Shown here: positions 1-8,213 of the stretch, piece after piece
How positions within the stretch are numbered: position 1 is the stretch's first letter
How the letters are laid out: every line of letters begins with the position of its first letter
Assembly (NCBI RefSeq): GCF_025821625.1
Contig: NZ_JACKSH010000206.1
Coordinates: 1-45,070, forward strand
Direction of reading: 5' to 3'
DNA length: 45,070 bases
Source of the DNA: Mycolicibacterium pyrenivorans
GTDB lineage: Bacteria; Actinomycetota; Actinomycetes; Mycobacteriales; Mycobacteriaceae
The notes under the pieces: generated by a model
Databases searched by the model: none
The model's input: only the letters and a program-made list of their open reading frames with translations
What the model was told of the DNA's origin: nothing
Made by a program: the position numbers and the translations under genes

Positions 1-147
1 GTGCCCGAGCGCGGCGTGCACCGCCCCGCGCTCGCCGCCCTCGCTCCGGCGTCCGACACGCGCCTGGCCGCCGCACCCGTCCGCGTCACCGCCGGCCTGT
101 CGTCACAGCTGCGGTGGCCGACGGGCGCAGCGCTCAGTCGAACATGA
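1..147 (+). CDS. C-terminal fragment, possibly EccE3 (ESX-3 secretion)
   Basis: Frame 1 is open from the first base to a TGA at 145-147, giving 48 codons of an Ala/Arg/Leu-rich tail that ends in LRWPTGAALSRT. The 3' end overlaps the stop of the convergent hydrolase by 14 bases, a tail-to-tail arrangement repeated at several other gene pairs here. In M. tuberculosis the gene convergent to the hydrolase homologue Rv0293c is eccE3 (Rv0292), the last ESX-3 structural gene, so this is probably its tail. The assignment rests on context. The fragment is too short and compositionally biased to be identified on its own. Confidence 0.4.
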   Translation: MPERGVHRPALAALAPASDTRLAAAPVRVTAGLSSQLRWPTGAALSRT

Positions 148-1354
148 ACTCGCCCATGAAGCGGGTCATCCGGCGCAGGTAGTCGGGCTGGCTGACATGC
201 AGCACGTGGTTGCCGGGGAACCAGTGGAATGCGCAGTGGTCCCAATGCCTCCAGAGGATCTCGGCCTGCTCCGGGGGTGCCAGCCGGTCGCCGAGGCCGG
301 CGATGATCAGCCGCCTGTCCTTGGCGGGTAGCGGGCGGTAGTTCAGCGGCGACGAGTACATCGTCGCGGCGTCGGACAGGTCTCTGTCGGTTCCGACGAT
401 CATGTCCCGCAGTGCCACCACCTTGTTGGCGGGGAACCACTCGTCGACCGTTCTGTCGGGGGTCACGACGGGAACGTTGGGGATGACCGCCTGGATCCTG
501 TCGTCCACGCTGGCGATCAGCGCGGATGTGTAGCCGCCCAGCGACATTCCGGTCAGCGCGATGCGATCGACACCGGTGTGCTCGAGGTAGTCGATCAGCG
601 ATCGGAAGTCGTGCACGGCCTGCGCCATCGCCTCGGCGAAACCCGCGAAGCCGTTGGCGAAGTAGCCGTATCCGCTGTAGGGAGAGTACTTCTCGGCGCG
701 ACGTCCGTGGAACGGCGACGTGTAGAGCATGACGTCGTAGCCGGAGCGGTAGAACCAGGGCAGCGAGAAGAAGAGCCCGTTGAACAGATAGGCCGACCCC
801 ATGAAGCCGTGGATGACGCACAACGTGGGCCGCGGCCCGTCATCGTGACGCCAGTGCTGAGCGTGGACGACGTTGTTGCGCTGGTAGCTGCCGCACTGCT
901 CGCGGAGAGCGGGGTTGACGGCCTGGAAGCTGGAGTCGAACCGGATGCTGCGCACGTTGCCGTGGGCGATCCATTCGGCCACTGGGTTGGCCGGGCGCGA
1001 CGACACCCGCGGCGGCGCAGCGGGCGCGGGAAAGGACAGCTGCGGGTCCTTGGCCGACGCCAGGTCCGCGTAGAACCGCAGATGCTCCTCCTCGGTCCGT
1101 GACCGAGACCGCCGTAACGCACCGACCACCGTCGGCAGCATCGTGGCGCTGATCAGCGAGGCGATCGACGTTCGCAGCGCCAGGTCGGCAACGGCCGACG
1201 AGTCCACGATCAGGCGCTGCTGCCAGGTGAGATCGGCTCGGCGCGGCAGTCCGCGCGCGGTCGCGTCGGCGCCAGGGACGTCGGGGACGGGGATGGGCGG
1301 TGCTTCTTCGTCGGGAATGAGCAGGGGCGCGCCGTCGGACTCCACATCTCGCAT
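134..1354 (-). CDS. Alpha/beta hydrolase family protein (Rv0293c-like)
   Basis: A 406-residue alpha/beta hydrolase, probably cytosolic; the substrate is unknown. The core starts at an oxyanion-hole region (VIHGFMGSAYLF), continues to a nucleophile elbow GMSLGG, and ends with a candidate acid in GLGDRLAPPEQ and a candidate His in GNHVLHVSQ. The N-terminal 150 residues are outside the core and contain no clear signal peptide. The ATG at 1354 is preferred because the frame's more upstream start lies inside the divergent methyltransferase gene; this leaves 39 bases between the two genes for divergent promoters. The order of hydrolase next to tam matches Rv0293c and Rv0294. Fold confidence is high; function is open (esterase, lipase or thioesterase). 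Confidence 0.8.
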   Translation of the reverse strand: MRDVESDGAPLLIPDEEAPPIPVPDVPGADATARGLPRRADLTWQQRLIVDSSAVADLALRTSIASLISATMLPTVVGALRRSRSRTEEEHLRFYADLASAKDPQLSFPAPAAPPRVSSRPANPVAEWIAHGNVRSIRFDSSFQAVNPALREQCGSYQRNNVVHAQHWRHDDGPRPTLCVIHGFMGSAYLFNGLFFSLPWFYRSGYDVMLYTSPFHGRRAEKYSPYSGYGYFANGFAGFAEAMAQAVHDFRSLIDYLEHTGVDRIALTGMSLGGYTSALIASVDDRIQAVIPNVPVVTPDRTVDEWFPANKVVALRDMIVGTDRDLSDAATMYSSPLNYRPLPAKDRRLIIAGLGDRLAPPEQAEILWRHWDHCAFHWFPGNHVLHVSQPDYLRRMTRFMGEFMFD

Positions 1355-1393
1355 GCTAATGCCGCCGGTGGTACGCAGTGCCACACTGGCCGC

Positions 1394-2158
1394 ATGTGGA
1401 ACGCGGATGTCTACCTCGCCTTCGCCGACCACCGGGGCAGGCCGTTCTTCGATCTGCTGTCGCGGGTCGGCGCCGACAGCCCCCGGCGGGTCGTCGATCT
1501 CGGATGCGGCCCCGGCAATCTCACCGAGACGCTGACCGGTCGGTGGCCCGGCGCGGTGATCGAGGCGTGGGACTCCTCACCGGAGATGGTCGATGCGGCG
1601 CGGCAACGCGGGGTGGCCGCGCAGGTGGGCGATGTGCGGGACTGGGCGCCGCAACCCGACGTCGACGTGATGGTGAGCAACGCGACGTTGCAGTGGATAC
1701 CCGAGCACCCGCAACTGGTGACGCGGTGGGCCCGCCAGATGGGCGCCGGCTCCTGGATCGCGTTTCAGGTGCCGGGTAACTTCGATGCACCGTCGCATCA
1801 AGCGGTCCGCGACCTCGCACGCGCACCGCGGTGGTCGGAAGCTTTGCGGGACTTCCCCTTCCGTGGCTCCGATGTGGTGGGGTCGGCGGCCGACTACGCC
1901 GGGCTGCTGACCGATGCCGGATGTTCGGTCGACGCGTGGGAGACCACGTATGTCCATGAGCTGACCGGTGAGAACCCGGTGCTGGAGTGGATCACCGGGA
2001 CGGCGTTGCGGCCGGTGCGCAGCGCCCTCGACGACGCGCAGTGGCAGCGGTTCCGCGATGAGCTGATCCCGATGCTGGACGCGTCCTATCCCCGGCGGCC
2101 GGACGGAACGACGTTCTTTCCGTTCCGGCGGGTGTTCGTGGTGGCGCAGGTGAAGTGA
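1394..2158 (+). CDS. tam: Trans-aconitate 2-methyltransferase
   Basis: A class I SAM-dependent methyltransferase of 254 residues. The Tam family methylates trans-aconitate, a spontaneous inhibitor of aconitase formed from the TCA intermediate cis-aconitate. The SAM motif I is VVDLGCGPGNLTETL near residues 33-47, followed by the acidic end of strand 2 (EAWDSSPEMV), motif II around QVGDVRDW, and the family's VSNATLQWIPEH segment near residue 95. The C-terminal half contains the substrate lid with WITGTALRPV. Length and the N-terminal MWNADVYLAF fit mycobacterial Tam. It is divergent from the hydrolase, with a very short leader, so it may be read from a nearly leaderless transcript. It is a single gene with 118 bases before the next one. 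Confidence 0.88.
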   Translation: MWNADVYLAFADHRGRPFFDLLSRVGADSPRRVVDLGCGPGNLTETLTGRWPGAVIEAWDSSPEMVDAARQRGVAAQVGDVRDWAPQPDVDVMVSNATLQWIPEHPQLVTRWARQMGAGSWIAFQVPGNFDAPSHQAVRDLARAPRWSEALRDFPFRGSDVVGSAADYAGLLTDAGCSVDAWETTYVHELTGENPVLEWITGTALRPVRSALDDAQWQRFRDELIPMLDASYPRRPDGTTFFPFRRVFVVAQVK

Positions 2159-2276
2159 GCCATCGGTCCCGGCGGCCCCATGCCGTCGTCACCGCGTAGG
2201 TCACGGTAGGAGGTGACTTCGCCTGCGGTTAACACGTCGGCGGTAGGTTGACACTTTCCCGACCGAAGGCGACTTC

Positions 2277-4811
2277 ATGGCCGAGCATCGCAACGAGATC
2301 GACCTCCCGGATTCACTGCGTGGTCTGGAGGAACTCGCCCTCGACATGCGGCTCATCTCCTCGCACCGCGCCGATCGGATCTGGCATCGCGTCAATCCGG
2401 AGCTGTGGAGCGCGTCGCGCAATGCCTGGGCTGTGCTCAAGTCGATCGGCCAGGACGAACTCGAAGACCTCGGCAAGGACAACGCGTTCAGCGCCGAGGT
2501 GCGCGTGCTCATCGAAGACCGCCAACGGCGCAACGGTGAACCGTTCTGGTTCCCGCAGTCCCAGGCGTCCAGGATCCTGGACCTGACCGCGTATTTCAGC
2601 ATGGAGTTCGGCCTCGCCGAGGCGTTGCCGATCTACGCGGGCGGGCTCGGCGTCCTTGCGGGCGATCACATGAAGGCCGCGACAGACCTCGGCGCTCCGG
2701 TGGTCGGTGTCGGCCTGCTCTATCAGCAGGGGTACTTCCGTCAAGCCCTGGATTCTCAGGGCAATCAGCGTGAGCTCTACCCGTTCAGCGATCCCAGCGA
2801 GATACCGGTGCGGCGGTTGCGCGGCGGTGACGGCGCCTGGATACGCATCCCACTCGAATTCCCGGGCCGCACCGTGTACTTGCGCGCCTGGGCGGTAAAC
2901 ATCGGCCGGCTGTGGCTGTATCTGCTCGACAGCAACGATCCGGCCAACGATCCGTCGGACCGCGGTATCACGGCGCAACTCTACGATGCCGATCCCGAAG
3001 TGCGCTGGCAGCAGGAGATGGCGCTCGGCTTCGGCGGCTGGCGGCTTCTGCGCGAGCTGGGGCTCGATCCGCACGTCTGCCACCTCAACGAGGGGCATGC
3101 GGCGTTCGCCGTGCTGGAACGGGCCCGTTGGATCGCGCGGGAACAGGAAGTGCCGTTCGACGTCGCGCTCACCGTGGCCAGGGCGGGCACCGTGTTCACC
3201 ACCCACACCCCGATCGCGGCCGCCTTCGACCGGTTCGATCCCGGCTACGTCGACGCGTACCTCGCGCCGTTCGCAGCCGAGATGCGGGTCGGTATCGGCA
3301 AGATACTGGGCCTGGGCCGCATCCGGCCGGACGACCAGACCGAGCCGTTCAACATGGCGTATCTCGCGATTCGCGGTTCGTCGCGGATCAACGGCGTGAG
3401 CCGGCTGCACGGCGAGGTGAGCCGTGAGCTCTTCGCCGATCTGTTTCCGCGCTGCCCACTCGAGGAGGTCCCGGTCGGGCACGTCACCAATGGCGTCCAC
3501 GTTCCGTCGTGGGACTCGCAGGCCGCCGACGAGCTGTGGACGGACGCCGACTTGCGTTCCCAGTGGATGGGCGTGCCGACGCCGATCGCCGAGCGCATGG
3601 ACACGGTTCCGACGGCCGAGCTGTGGAGTCTGCGCAATCGCAACCGTGAGGGATTCGTGTCTTGGGCGCGCCAGCGGCTGGCGCGCCAACTCACGATGGC
3701 CGGCGCGGGCGCCGACCGTATCGACGAGGCGCAGCGGATCTTCGATCCGAACGCGTTGACGCTCGGTTTCGCCCGGCGCTTCACCGAGTACAAGCGCACC
3801 GCGCTGCTGCTGCACGATCCCGACCGCCTCGCGCGCATACTCACCGATCCCGAACGGCCCGTGCAGATCGCCGTCGCCGGAAAGGCGCACCCCGCAGATA
3901 CTTTCGGCAAGGCGATGATCCAGCGCTGGTTCGAGTTCTCGCAACGTCCGGACGTTCGTTCCCGCGTCGCGTTGATCACCGACTACGACCTGCTCCTCGC
4001 CGAGCAACTCGTCGGCGGCGTCGACGTCTGGATCAACACACCGCGACGGCCGTGGGAGGCCAGCGGGACGAGCGGGATGAAGGTGCTCGTCAACGGCGGC
4101 CTCAACCTGTCGGAACTCGACGGCTGGTGGGCCGAGGCCTACACCCCGCAGGTGGGGTGGGCGATCGGCGACGGCCGGGAACACGATCACGACCCGCAGT
4201 GGGATGCCGAGGAGGCCGACGGGCTATACGCGCTGCTGGACGAGGAGATCGTCCCGATGTTCTACGCGCGCGACGAGAGCGGGATCCCGCAGGACTGGTT
4301 GGGGCGGGTGCGCGCGAGCATGGCGACGCTGACGCCCGAGTTCTCGTCGGAACGCATGGTCCGCCAGTACGTCGAGGAGTTGTACGCCCCCGCTGCTGCC
4401 GCCTACCGCACCCGCATCCTCGACAGGTGCCGGGTGGCCGCGGACGTGCAGCGCTGGCGCGAGATGGTCGCAAACTATTGGGGCGACGTGTCTTTCGGCG
4501 CACTGCACGTCGAGCCGGCAGGAGACGGGCACGAGTTCCGAGTCCTGGTCTCCCTGGGCGCGATCGGGCCGAAGGCGGTGCAGGTGCAGCTGTATGCGAC
4601 GGCCTGGGTGGGCGGTGCGGCCGAACGGATACCGATGCAACGCGGCGACGAAGTCATTCGCGGGACGTACAGCTACCACGTCCACGTCGACGGACCGCGG
4701 CCGCCAGAGGCATACACCCCTCGCGTGGTCCCTTATCACCCGGACGCTTCGGCACCGCTGGAAGCCGAGCAGATTCACTGGTACGACCGGGCGATGTCCG
4801 CCGCCGGTTAG
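2277..4811 (+). CDS. glgP: Alpha-glucan (glycogen/maltodextrin) phosphorylase, GT35
   Basis: An 844-residue GT35 phosphorylase, which uses pyridoxal phosphate and inorganic phosphate to release glucose 1-phosphate from alpha-1,4-glucans. The PLP lysine lies in EASGTSGMKVLVNGG near residue 605. Other family signatures are FSMEFGLAEALPIYAGGLG, CHLNEGHAAF, FTTHTPIAAAFDRF, FARRFTEYKRTALLL and AVAGKAHPAD. It belongs to the compact bacterial alpha-glucan phosphorylase type. The N-terminal 90 residues do not resemble the Rv1328 N-terminus as I recall it, so it may be a second lineage rather than the Rv1328 orthologue. The ATG follows a weak GAAGG. Its stop overlaps the stop of the convergent small gene by 4 bases. 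Confidence 0.92.
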   Translation: MAEHRNEIDLPDSLRGLEELALDMRLISSHRADRIWHRVNPELWSASRNAWAVLKSIGQDELEDLGKDNAFSAEVRVLIEDRQRRNGEPFWFPQSQASRILDLTAYFSMEFGLAEALPIYAGGLGVLAGDHMKAATDLGAPVVGVGLLYQQGYFRQALDSQGNQRELYPFSDPSEIPVRRLRGGDGAWIRIPLEFPGRTVYLRAWAVNIGRLWLYLLDSNDPANDPSDRGITAQLYDADPEVRWQQEMALGFGGWRLLRELGLDPHVCHLNEGHAAFAVLERARWIAREQEVPFDVALTVARAGTVFTTHTPIAAAFDRFDPGYVDAYLAPFAAEMRVGIGKILGLGRIRPDDQTEPFNMAYLAIRGSSRINGVSRLHGEVSRELFADLFPRCPLEEVPVGHVTNGVHVPSWDSQAADELWTDADLRSQWMGVPTPIAERMDTVPTAELWSLRNRNREGFVSWARQRLARQLTMAGAGADRIDEAQRIFDPNALTLGFARRFTEYKRTALLLHDPDRLARILTDPERPVQIAVAGKAHPADTFGKAMIQRWFEFSQRPDVRSRVALITDYDLLLAEQLVGGVDVWINTPRRPWEASGTSGMKVLVNGGLNLSELDGWWAEAYTPQVGWAIGDGREHDHDPQWDAEEADGLYALLDEEIVPMFYARDESGIPQDWLGRVRASMATLTPEFSSERMVRQYVEELYAPAAAAYRTRILDRCRVAADVQRWREMVANYWGDVSFGALHVEPAGDGHEFRVLVSLGAIGPKAVQVQLYATAWVGGAAERIPMQRGDEVIRGTYSYHVHVDGPRPPEAYTPRVVPYHPDASAPLEAEQIHWYDRAMSAAG

Positions 4812-5290
4812 GGGTGGTACGGCACGCCGACCGCCCGGAAGATGAATTCCGGTGGCATGTCGTACGCCAGGGACGTGCGCGGCAGGCGGGCCAACACGTC
4901 CTCAGGAATGTCCTCCTTGTAATGCAGGGACAACTCGCCCGAACACCGCGGGTCGACCGCGGCCAGGTCGACGTCGAGCGTCAGGCCGGTCGCCGAGATC
5001 TCGGCTTTGACCGGACCCGCCTGCGCGGCGTCCCAGCGGACGTCGATGGTGCGGCCGGCCAGTTTGGGCACCGACGACAGGGTGCCCAGAACCCGTTGGT
5101 CGGTCAGCACGAGCGAACCGACGTAGCTGGCGATGCTGCCCGAGGAGCGCAGGCCGGGCACGGCCCCGCGGAACCGGCGGGTGACGGCCACGTACTCGGC
5201 CATGAACAGCAGTCCCTCGGCCTCGACCTCAGCACGCAGCTCGCTGGGGAGCTTTCCGATTCGGAAGAGCTTCCGGAGAAATACGGCCAT
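4808..5290 (-). CDS. Conserved hypothetical protein, 160 aa
   Basis: I do not recognise a characterised family. The protein starts MAVFLRKLFRIGKLPSELRA, has an Arg/Lys-rich N-terminus and a beta-rich middle (VGSLVLTDQRVLGTLSS), and ends with a PPEFIFRAVG-type tail. It has no signal peptide or membrane helix. The middle resembles a PH-like domain of the kind that reads VLTDQRVL, which is a weak structural hint only. The ATG at 5290 is chosen because the frame further upstream is Arg-rich and non-protein-like. It ends in a 4-base overlap with glgP. Immediately upstream on the same strand there may be the tail of a related gene (see 5305-5413), which would point to an old tandem duplication. Confidence 0.65.
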   Translation of the reverse strand: MAVFLRKLFRIGKLPSELRAEVEAEGLLFMAEYVAVTRRFRGAVPGLRSSGSIASYVGSLVLTDQRVLGTLSSVPKLAGRTIDVRWDAAQAGPVKAEISATGLTLDVDLAAVDPRCSGELSLHYKEDIPEDVLARLPRTSLAYDMPPEFIFRAVGVPYHP

Positions 5291-5304
5291 GCAGGCACGG
5301 TAGC

Positions 5305-5413
5305 TCAGCCGCGCGGCGCCGCGGCGACGCTGTAGACGAACTCCGGAGGAACCCTCAACCCGATCGCGCGGGCCGGTACCCCGAGCGGGTTTGCCCGGTG
5401 AATCGGGTGGTAC
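5305..5413 (-). pseudogene. Possible C-terminal remnant of a paralogue of the 160-aa gene
   Basis: On the minus strand, a frame ending with TGA at 5305-5307 encodes a tail reading LRVPPEFVYSVAAAPRG. It resembles the tail of the adjacent intact gene, which reads DMPPEFIFRAVGVPYHP. Upstream, the segment LYHPIHRANPLGVPARAIG can be loosely matched to LHYKEDIPEDVLARLPRT of the intact protein. The fragment then runs into the start of the plus-strand PAP2 gene and has no start of its own. I infer a truncated tandem copy. The match is short, so confidence is limited. Confidence 0.4.
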
Positions 5414-5423
5414 AGCTGGTCGG

Positions 5424-6107
5424 GTGAAGACGCGCAGAGGGTGGCTGGTCGGTACGGCCCTGGCCGCCGTCGGCGTGTACATGCTGATGTGGCTGGGCTA
5501 CACCCGGCAGTGGGCCTGGCTGGCGCGCCTGGACGCGTGGGCGCTGGAACCGATGTACCGAATCGGCGAGGCGCACCCCGGCTGGGTGACCGCGTGGACC
5601 GTGTTCTGCGCTGTCCTCGGCCCGGCCGTCCTCCGGGTGGTGACGCTGGTGGTGATCGTCGTGGCGTTGGTCCGGCGCAACGTCCGCCTCGCGGTGTTCC
5701 TGGTGATCAGCGTCGAACTCAGCGGCCTGGTCACCGAGATCGCCAAGACGCTGGTGAACCGGCCACGGCCGGCCACCGCGATGGTGTCGGCCGCGGGCGA
5801 ATCGTTTCCGTCGGGACACGCGCTCGGCCTGATGGTCTGTGTGCCCGCCCTGGTGATCGTCGCCCTCCCGTGGGTCCGCGGCACATGGCGCATGTGGCTC
5901 GCTGCGCTCGGCGCCGTGGTCGTGGTGGCGATCGGCGCGGGGCGCGTGGTGCTCAACGTGCACCATCCGTCGGACGTGATCGCCGGGTGGGCCCTCGGCT
6001 ACGCCTACCTCGTGGCCTGTCTGCTGCTGGTGCCGCCGCGGCATCGCACGCAGGACGCGGTCACACCGCGGGACGAAATACCGGCAGCGCCCGGTACAGC
6101 ACGCTGA
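5424..6107 (+). CDS. PAP2-family membrane phosphatase (Rv0308-like)
   Basis: A 227-residue integral membrane protein of the phosphatidic acid phosphatase type 2 superfamily, which dephosphorylates lipid phosphates or isoprenyl diphosphates at the membrane surface. Six hydrophobic segments are visible. The three catalytic motifs are KTLVNRPRP (motif 1), FPSGHALG (motif 2) and a motif 3 with RVVLNVHHPSDVIAGW, giving the motif-2 His and the His/Asp pair. The GTG at 5424 is preferred to one 33 bases upstream because VKTRRGWLVGTAL gives a normal membrane-protein start. The last 47 bases overlap the 3' end of the convergent PAP2-kinase fusion, so both partners at this junction carry a PAP2 domain. 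The lipid substrate cannot be read from sequence. Confidence 0.85.
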   Translation: MKTRRGWLVGTALAAVGVYMLMWLGYTRQWAWLARLDAWALEPMYRIGEAHPGWVTAWTVFCAVLGPAVLRVVTLVVIVVALVRRNVRLAVFLVISVELSGLVTEIAKTLVNRPRPATAMVSAAGESFPSGHALGLMVCVPALVIVALPWVRGTWRMWLAALGAVVVVAIGAGRVVLNVHHPSDVIAGWALGYAYLVACLLLVPPRHRTQDAVTPRDEIPAAPGTAR

Positions 6108-7554
6108 AGGTCGCCTTGGACACCTCGGTGCCGACCTCGCCGTCGAGCGCCAGCACCGTCGGCCCGTCCACCGACTCGAATGCGAACTGCGGCACCCGCA
6201 GCTCGTGATAGAGCGGGCTGCGTTCGAGCCTGCCCAGCGCGAGAGAGGTCAGGATGCGCAGTCGGCTCAGCCTCCGGCCGGTCTCCAGGATCCGGATGTC
6301 GATGAGCCCGTCGTCCATTCGTGTGCGCCTCGACGGGGCGAAACCCGACGGCAGGTAGACCGAGTTGCCCAGGAAGAACATCGACGTCTGCAACGTCTTG
6401 TTGTCGTAGGAGATGCGGACCGGCTCGCCGCGGCGCAGCGTGCTGAACATCGCGTAGACGCCTGCCAGCGGTTTGCCGATCTTGTGCTCGAGTTTCTCGC
6501 GCTTCTGCACGAACCGCGGGTAGGCGCCGATGCTGGCGGTGTTGACCACCATCTGGCGTTCGTTCAGGCACACCATGTCGACGCAGGACACGGCGCCGTC
6601 CTGGATCGCGGCGACGGTCTTGGCCGTGGTGTCGCACCCGATGTCCTTGGCGAAATGGTTGAAGGTGCCTGCGGGGAAGACCGCGAGCGGAAGACCCTCG
6701 TCGATGGCCACCGCCGCAGCCGTGGCGACAGTGCCGTCACCGCCGCCGATGGCGAGCACCTCGGCGTCCCGGGCGGCCGAGCGCAGCACCTCTTCGAGGT
6801 CGTCGTCCTCGGTGAGTTCGACGATCGTGGCCTTCGGGAGGGCATCGCGGACCTCGTCGAGCACCCGGGCGCCGGTGCCGCCGCCGGAGGCGGGGTTGAC
6901 GACCAGCGTGACGCCTGCCCCGTCGGGACGGGCGGGGGTGTCCACCCGCAGCGGCTCGGTCGCAGGCAACCTCGCCTCGGCGATCGGCGGCACCACGCGG
7001 GCGCCCAGCACCGCGATTCCTGCGCCGAGGCCCAGGCCGGCGAGCACGTCGCCCGGATAGTGCGCGCCCGTCGCCACCCGCGACATGCCGACCAGGCCGG
7101 CCAACAGGGACAGCCCCAAGCCGACGGGCGGGTTCTCCAACCCGACGCCGACGGCGAACGCGGCCGCACTGGCCGAATGCCCCGACGGCAGCGAGTTCGA
7201 CGTCGGGAGCCGGCGGCTCCGGCGCGCCAGGGGCACGAGGAGGCCGTTGGGGCGTGCCCGCCGCCATATCCGCTTGGCCCCCTGATTGGTGACCAGGCTC
7301 GTCACCCCCAGGGTCAGAACGCCGCGGGAGGCCCCCCGCTTGACCGACGGGTTGCCGAAAGCGATCAGTGCCGCGGCGATGGCGAACCACAGCTTGGAGT
7401 GGTCGGCAGCCCTCGTCAGGCGAGGCATGACCGTGTCGATCAGCGGGCTGGGGGATTCGGCGATGGCTTCGAACACCTCGCGGTCCAGCGTTCCGAGGCC
7501 TTCGCCGATCTGGCGGATGCCGCGGTGTCGTCGGGGCACAGGCAGCAGGTCCAT
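6061..7554 (-). CDS. PAP2 phosphatase-diacylglycerol/lipid kinase fusion
   Basis: A 497-residue two-domain protein. Residues 1 to about 190 form a PAP2 domain with KRIWRRARP, LPSGHSAS and SRVATGAHYPGDVLAG motifs and several membrane helices. Residues from about 215 form a diacylglycerol kinase catalytic (DAGK/YegS-like) domain with TLVVNPASGGG, the nucleotide-binding IGGGDGTV and the PAGTFNHFAKDIG loop, ending in the C-terminal beta domain (TVLALDGEVG). The pairing suggests lipid phosphate removal and lipid phosphorylation in one polypeptide, possibly for phosphatidic acid or polyprenyl phosphate turnover. It diverges from the ArsR-type regulator and shares a promoter region holding a palindrome. 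Domain calls are secure; the substrate is unknown. Confidence 0.88.
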   Translation of the reverse strand: MDLLPVPRRHRGIRQIGEGLGTLDREVFEAIAESPSPLIDTVMPRLTRAADHSKLWFAIAAALIAFGNPSVKRGASRGVLTLGVTSLVTNQGAKRIWRRARPNGLLVPLARRSRRLPTSNSLPSGHSASAAAFAVGVGLENPPVGLGLSLLAGLVGMSRVATGAHYPGDVLAGLGLGAGIAVLGARVVPPIAEARLPATEPLRVDTPARPDGAGVTLVVNPASGGGTGARVLDEVRDALPKATIVELTEDDDLEEVLRSAARDAEVLAIGGGDGTVATAAAVAIDEGLPLAVFPAGTFNHFAKDIGCDTTAKTVAAIQDGAVSCVDMVCLNERQMVVNTASIGAYPRFVQKREKLEHKIGKPLAGVYAMFSTLRRGEPVRISYDNKTLQTSMFFLGNSVYLPSGFAPSRRTRMDDGLIDIRILETGRRLSRLRILTSLALGRLERSPLYHELRVPQFAFESVDGPTVLALDGEVGTEVSKATFSVLYRALPVFRPAV

Positions 7555-7580
7555 TCCGCCAACTTAGCGGCAATCCGCTC

Positions 7581-7600
7581 TTGACAGTTTAATTTGTCAA
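7581..7600. promoter_or_regulatory. Palindromic operator/-35 region before the ArsR-type gene
   Basis: A perfect inverted repeat with arms TTGACA and TGTCAA separated by 8 A/T-rich bases (GTTTAATT). The left arm is itself a consensus -35 hexamer, and CAGGAT at 7605-7610 is a plausible -10 with 18-base spacing. That would place the transcription start beside the ATG at 7618, giving a leaderless transcript. The palindrome is well placed for autorepression by the HTH protein downstream and lies 27 bases from the divergent fusion gene's start. The function is inferred. Confidence 0.55.
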
Positions 7601-7617
7601 GGGACAGGATGGGGCGC

Positions 7618-8211
7618 ATGCTGGAGGTGGAGGTCATCGCCGATCCGGCCGCGGCGGTCAGCGCACTCGACCCGATCCGCGGCAGGCTGCTCGCCGAGTT
7701 GACCGAACCCGCGTCGGCCGCCGCCCTCGCGTCGCGAGTCGGCCTGCCCCGGCAGAAGGTCAACTACCACCTGCGCGCCCTGGAGGATCACCACCTCGTC
7801 GAGGCGGCAGGGGAACGACGCTGGGGCGGGCTCACCGAGCGTCTGCTCGTCGCCACCGCGTCGTCGTACGTCGTCTCACCCGGCGCGCTCGGGCCGGTGG
7901 CGGCCGACCCGGGCCGGTCGGTCGACCGGTTGTCGGCGAGCTACCTGATCGCCGTCGCCGCGCGAACGGTCCGCGAGGTCGGCGATCTCTGGCGCACCGC
8001 ACGGGACAAACGCAAGCGGTTGGCGACGCTGTCGATCGACACCGCCGTCACTTTTCGCTCGGCGGCCGACCGCGCAGCCTTCACCGACGACCTGTCCCGC
8101 GCCGTGACCGAGTTGGTGGCGCGCTATCACGACGAATCCGATCCGCACGGGCGCACCCACCGGGTGGTGCTGGCGGCGTACCCGAAGCCGAAAGCGAAAG
8201 GAGATCAGTAG
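7618..8211 (+). CDS. ArsR-type winged-helix transcriptional regulator
   Basis: A 197-residue regulator with an N-terminal winged HTH: DPIRGRLLAELTEPASAAALASRV forms the first helices, and LPRQKVNYHLRALEDHHLVEAA is the recognition helix and wing. The C-terminal half, with ARTVREVGDLW and a DDLSRAVTELVARYH helix, is probably for dimerisation or ligand sensing. No metal-binding Cys cluster is seen, so it does not look like a classical metal sensor. It is followed after 2 bases by an SRPBCC gene; this regulator/SRPBCC pairing is a common actinobacterial arrangement. In-frame starts exist at TTG 7594 and ATG 7609; 7618 is chosen because the upstream ones fall in or beside the palindrome and promoter. 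Confidence 0.8.
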   Translation: MLEVEVIADPAAAVSALDPIRGRLLAELTEPASAAALASRVGLPRQKVNYHLRALEDHHLVEAAGERRWGGLTERLLVATASSYVVSPGALGPVAADPGRSVDRLSASYLIAVAARTVREVGDLWRTARDKRKRLATLSIDTAVTFRSAADRAAFTDDLSRAVTELVARYHDESDPHGRTHRVVLAAYPKPKAKGDQ

Positions 8212-8213
8212 AC

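Noticed and set aside
2313..4190. Long minus-strand frame opposite glgP (about 625 codons)
   Set aside because: Composition is typical of a mirror frame and there is no homology signal; glgP on the other strand has all catalytic motifs.
7594..7617. TTG 7594 as the start of the ArsR-type gene
   Set aside because: It lies inside the palindrome and promoter; ATG 7618 or 7609 fits better.
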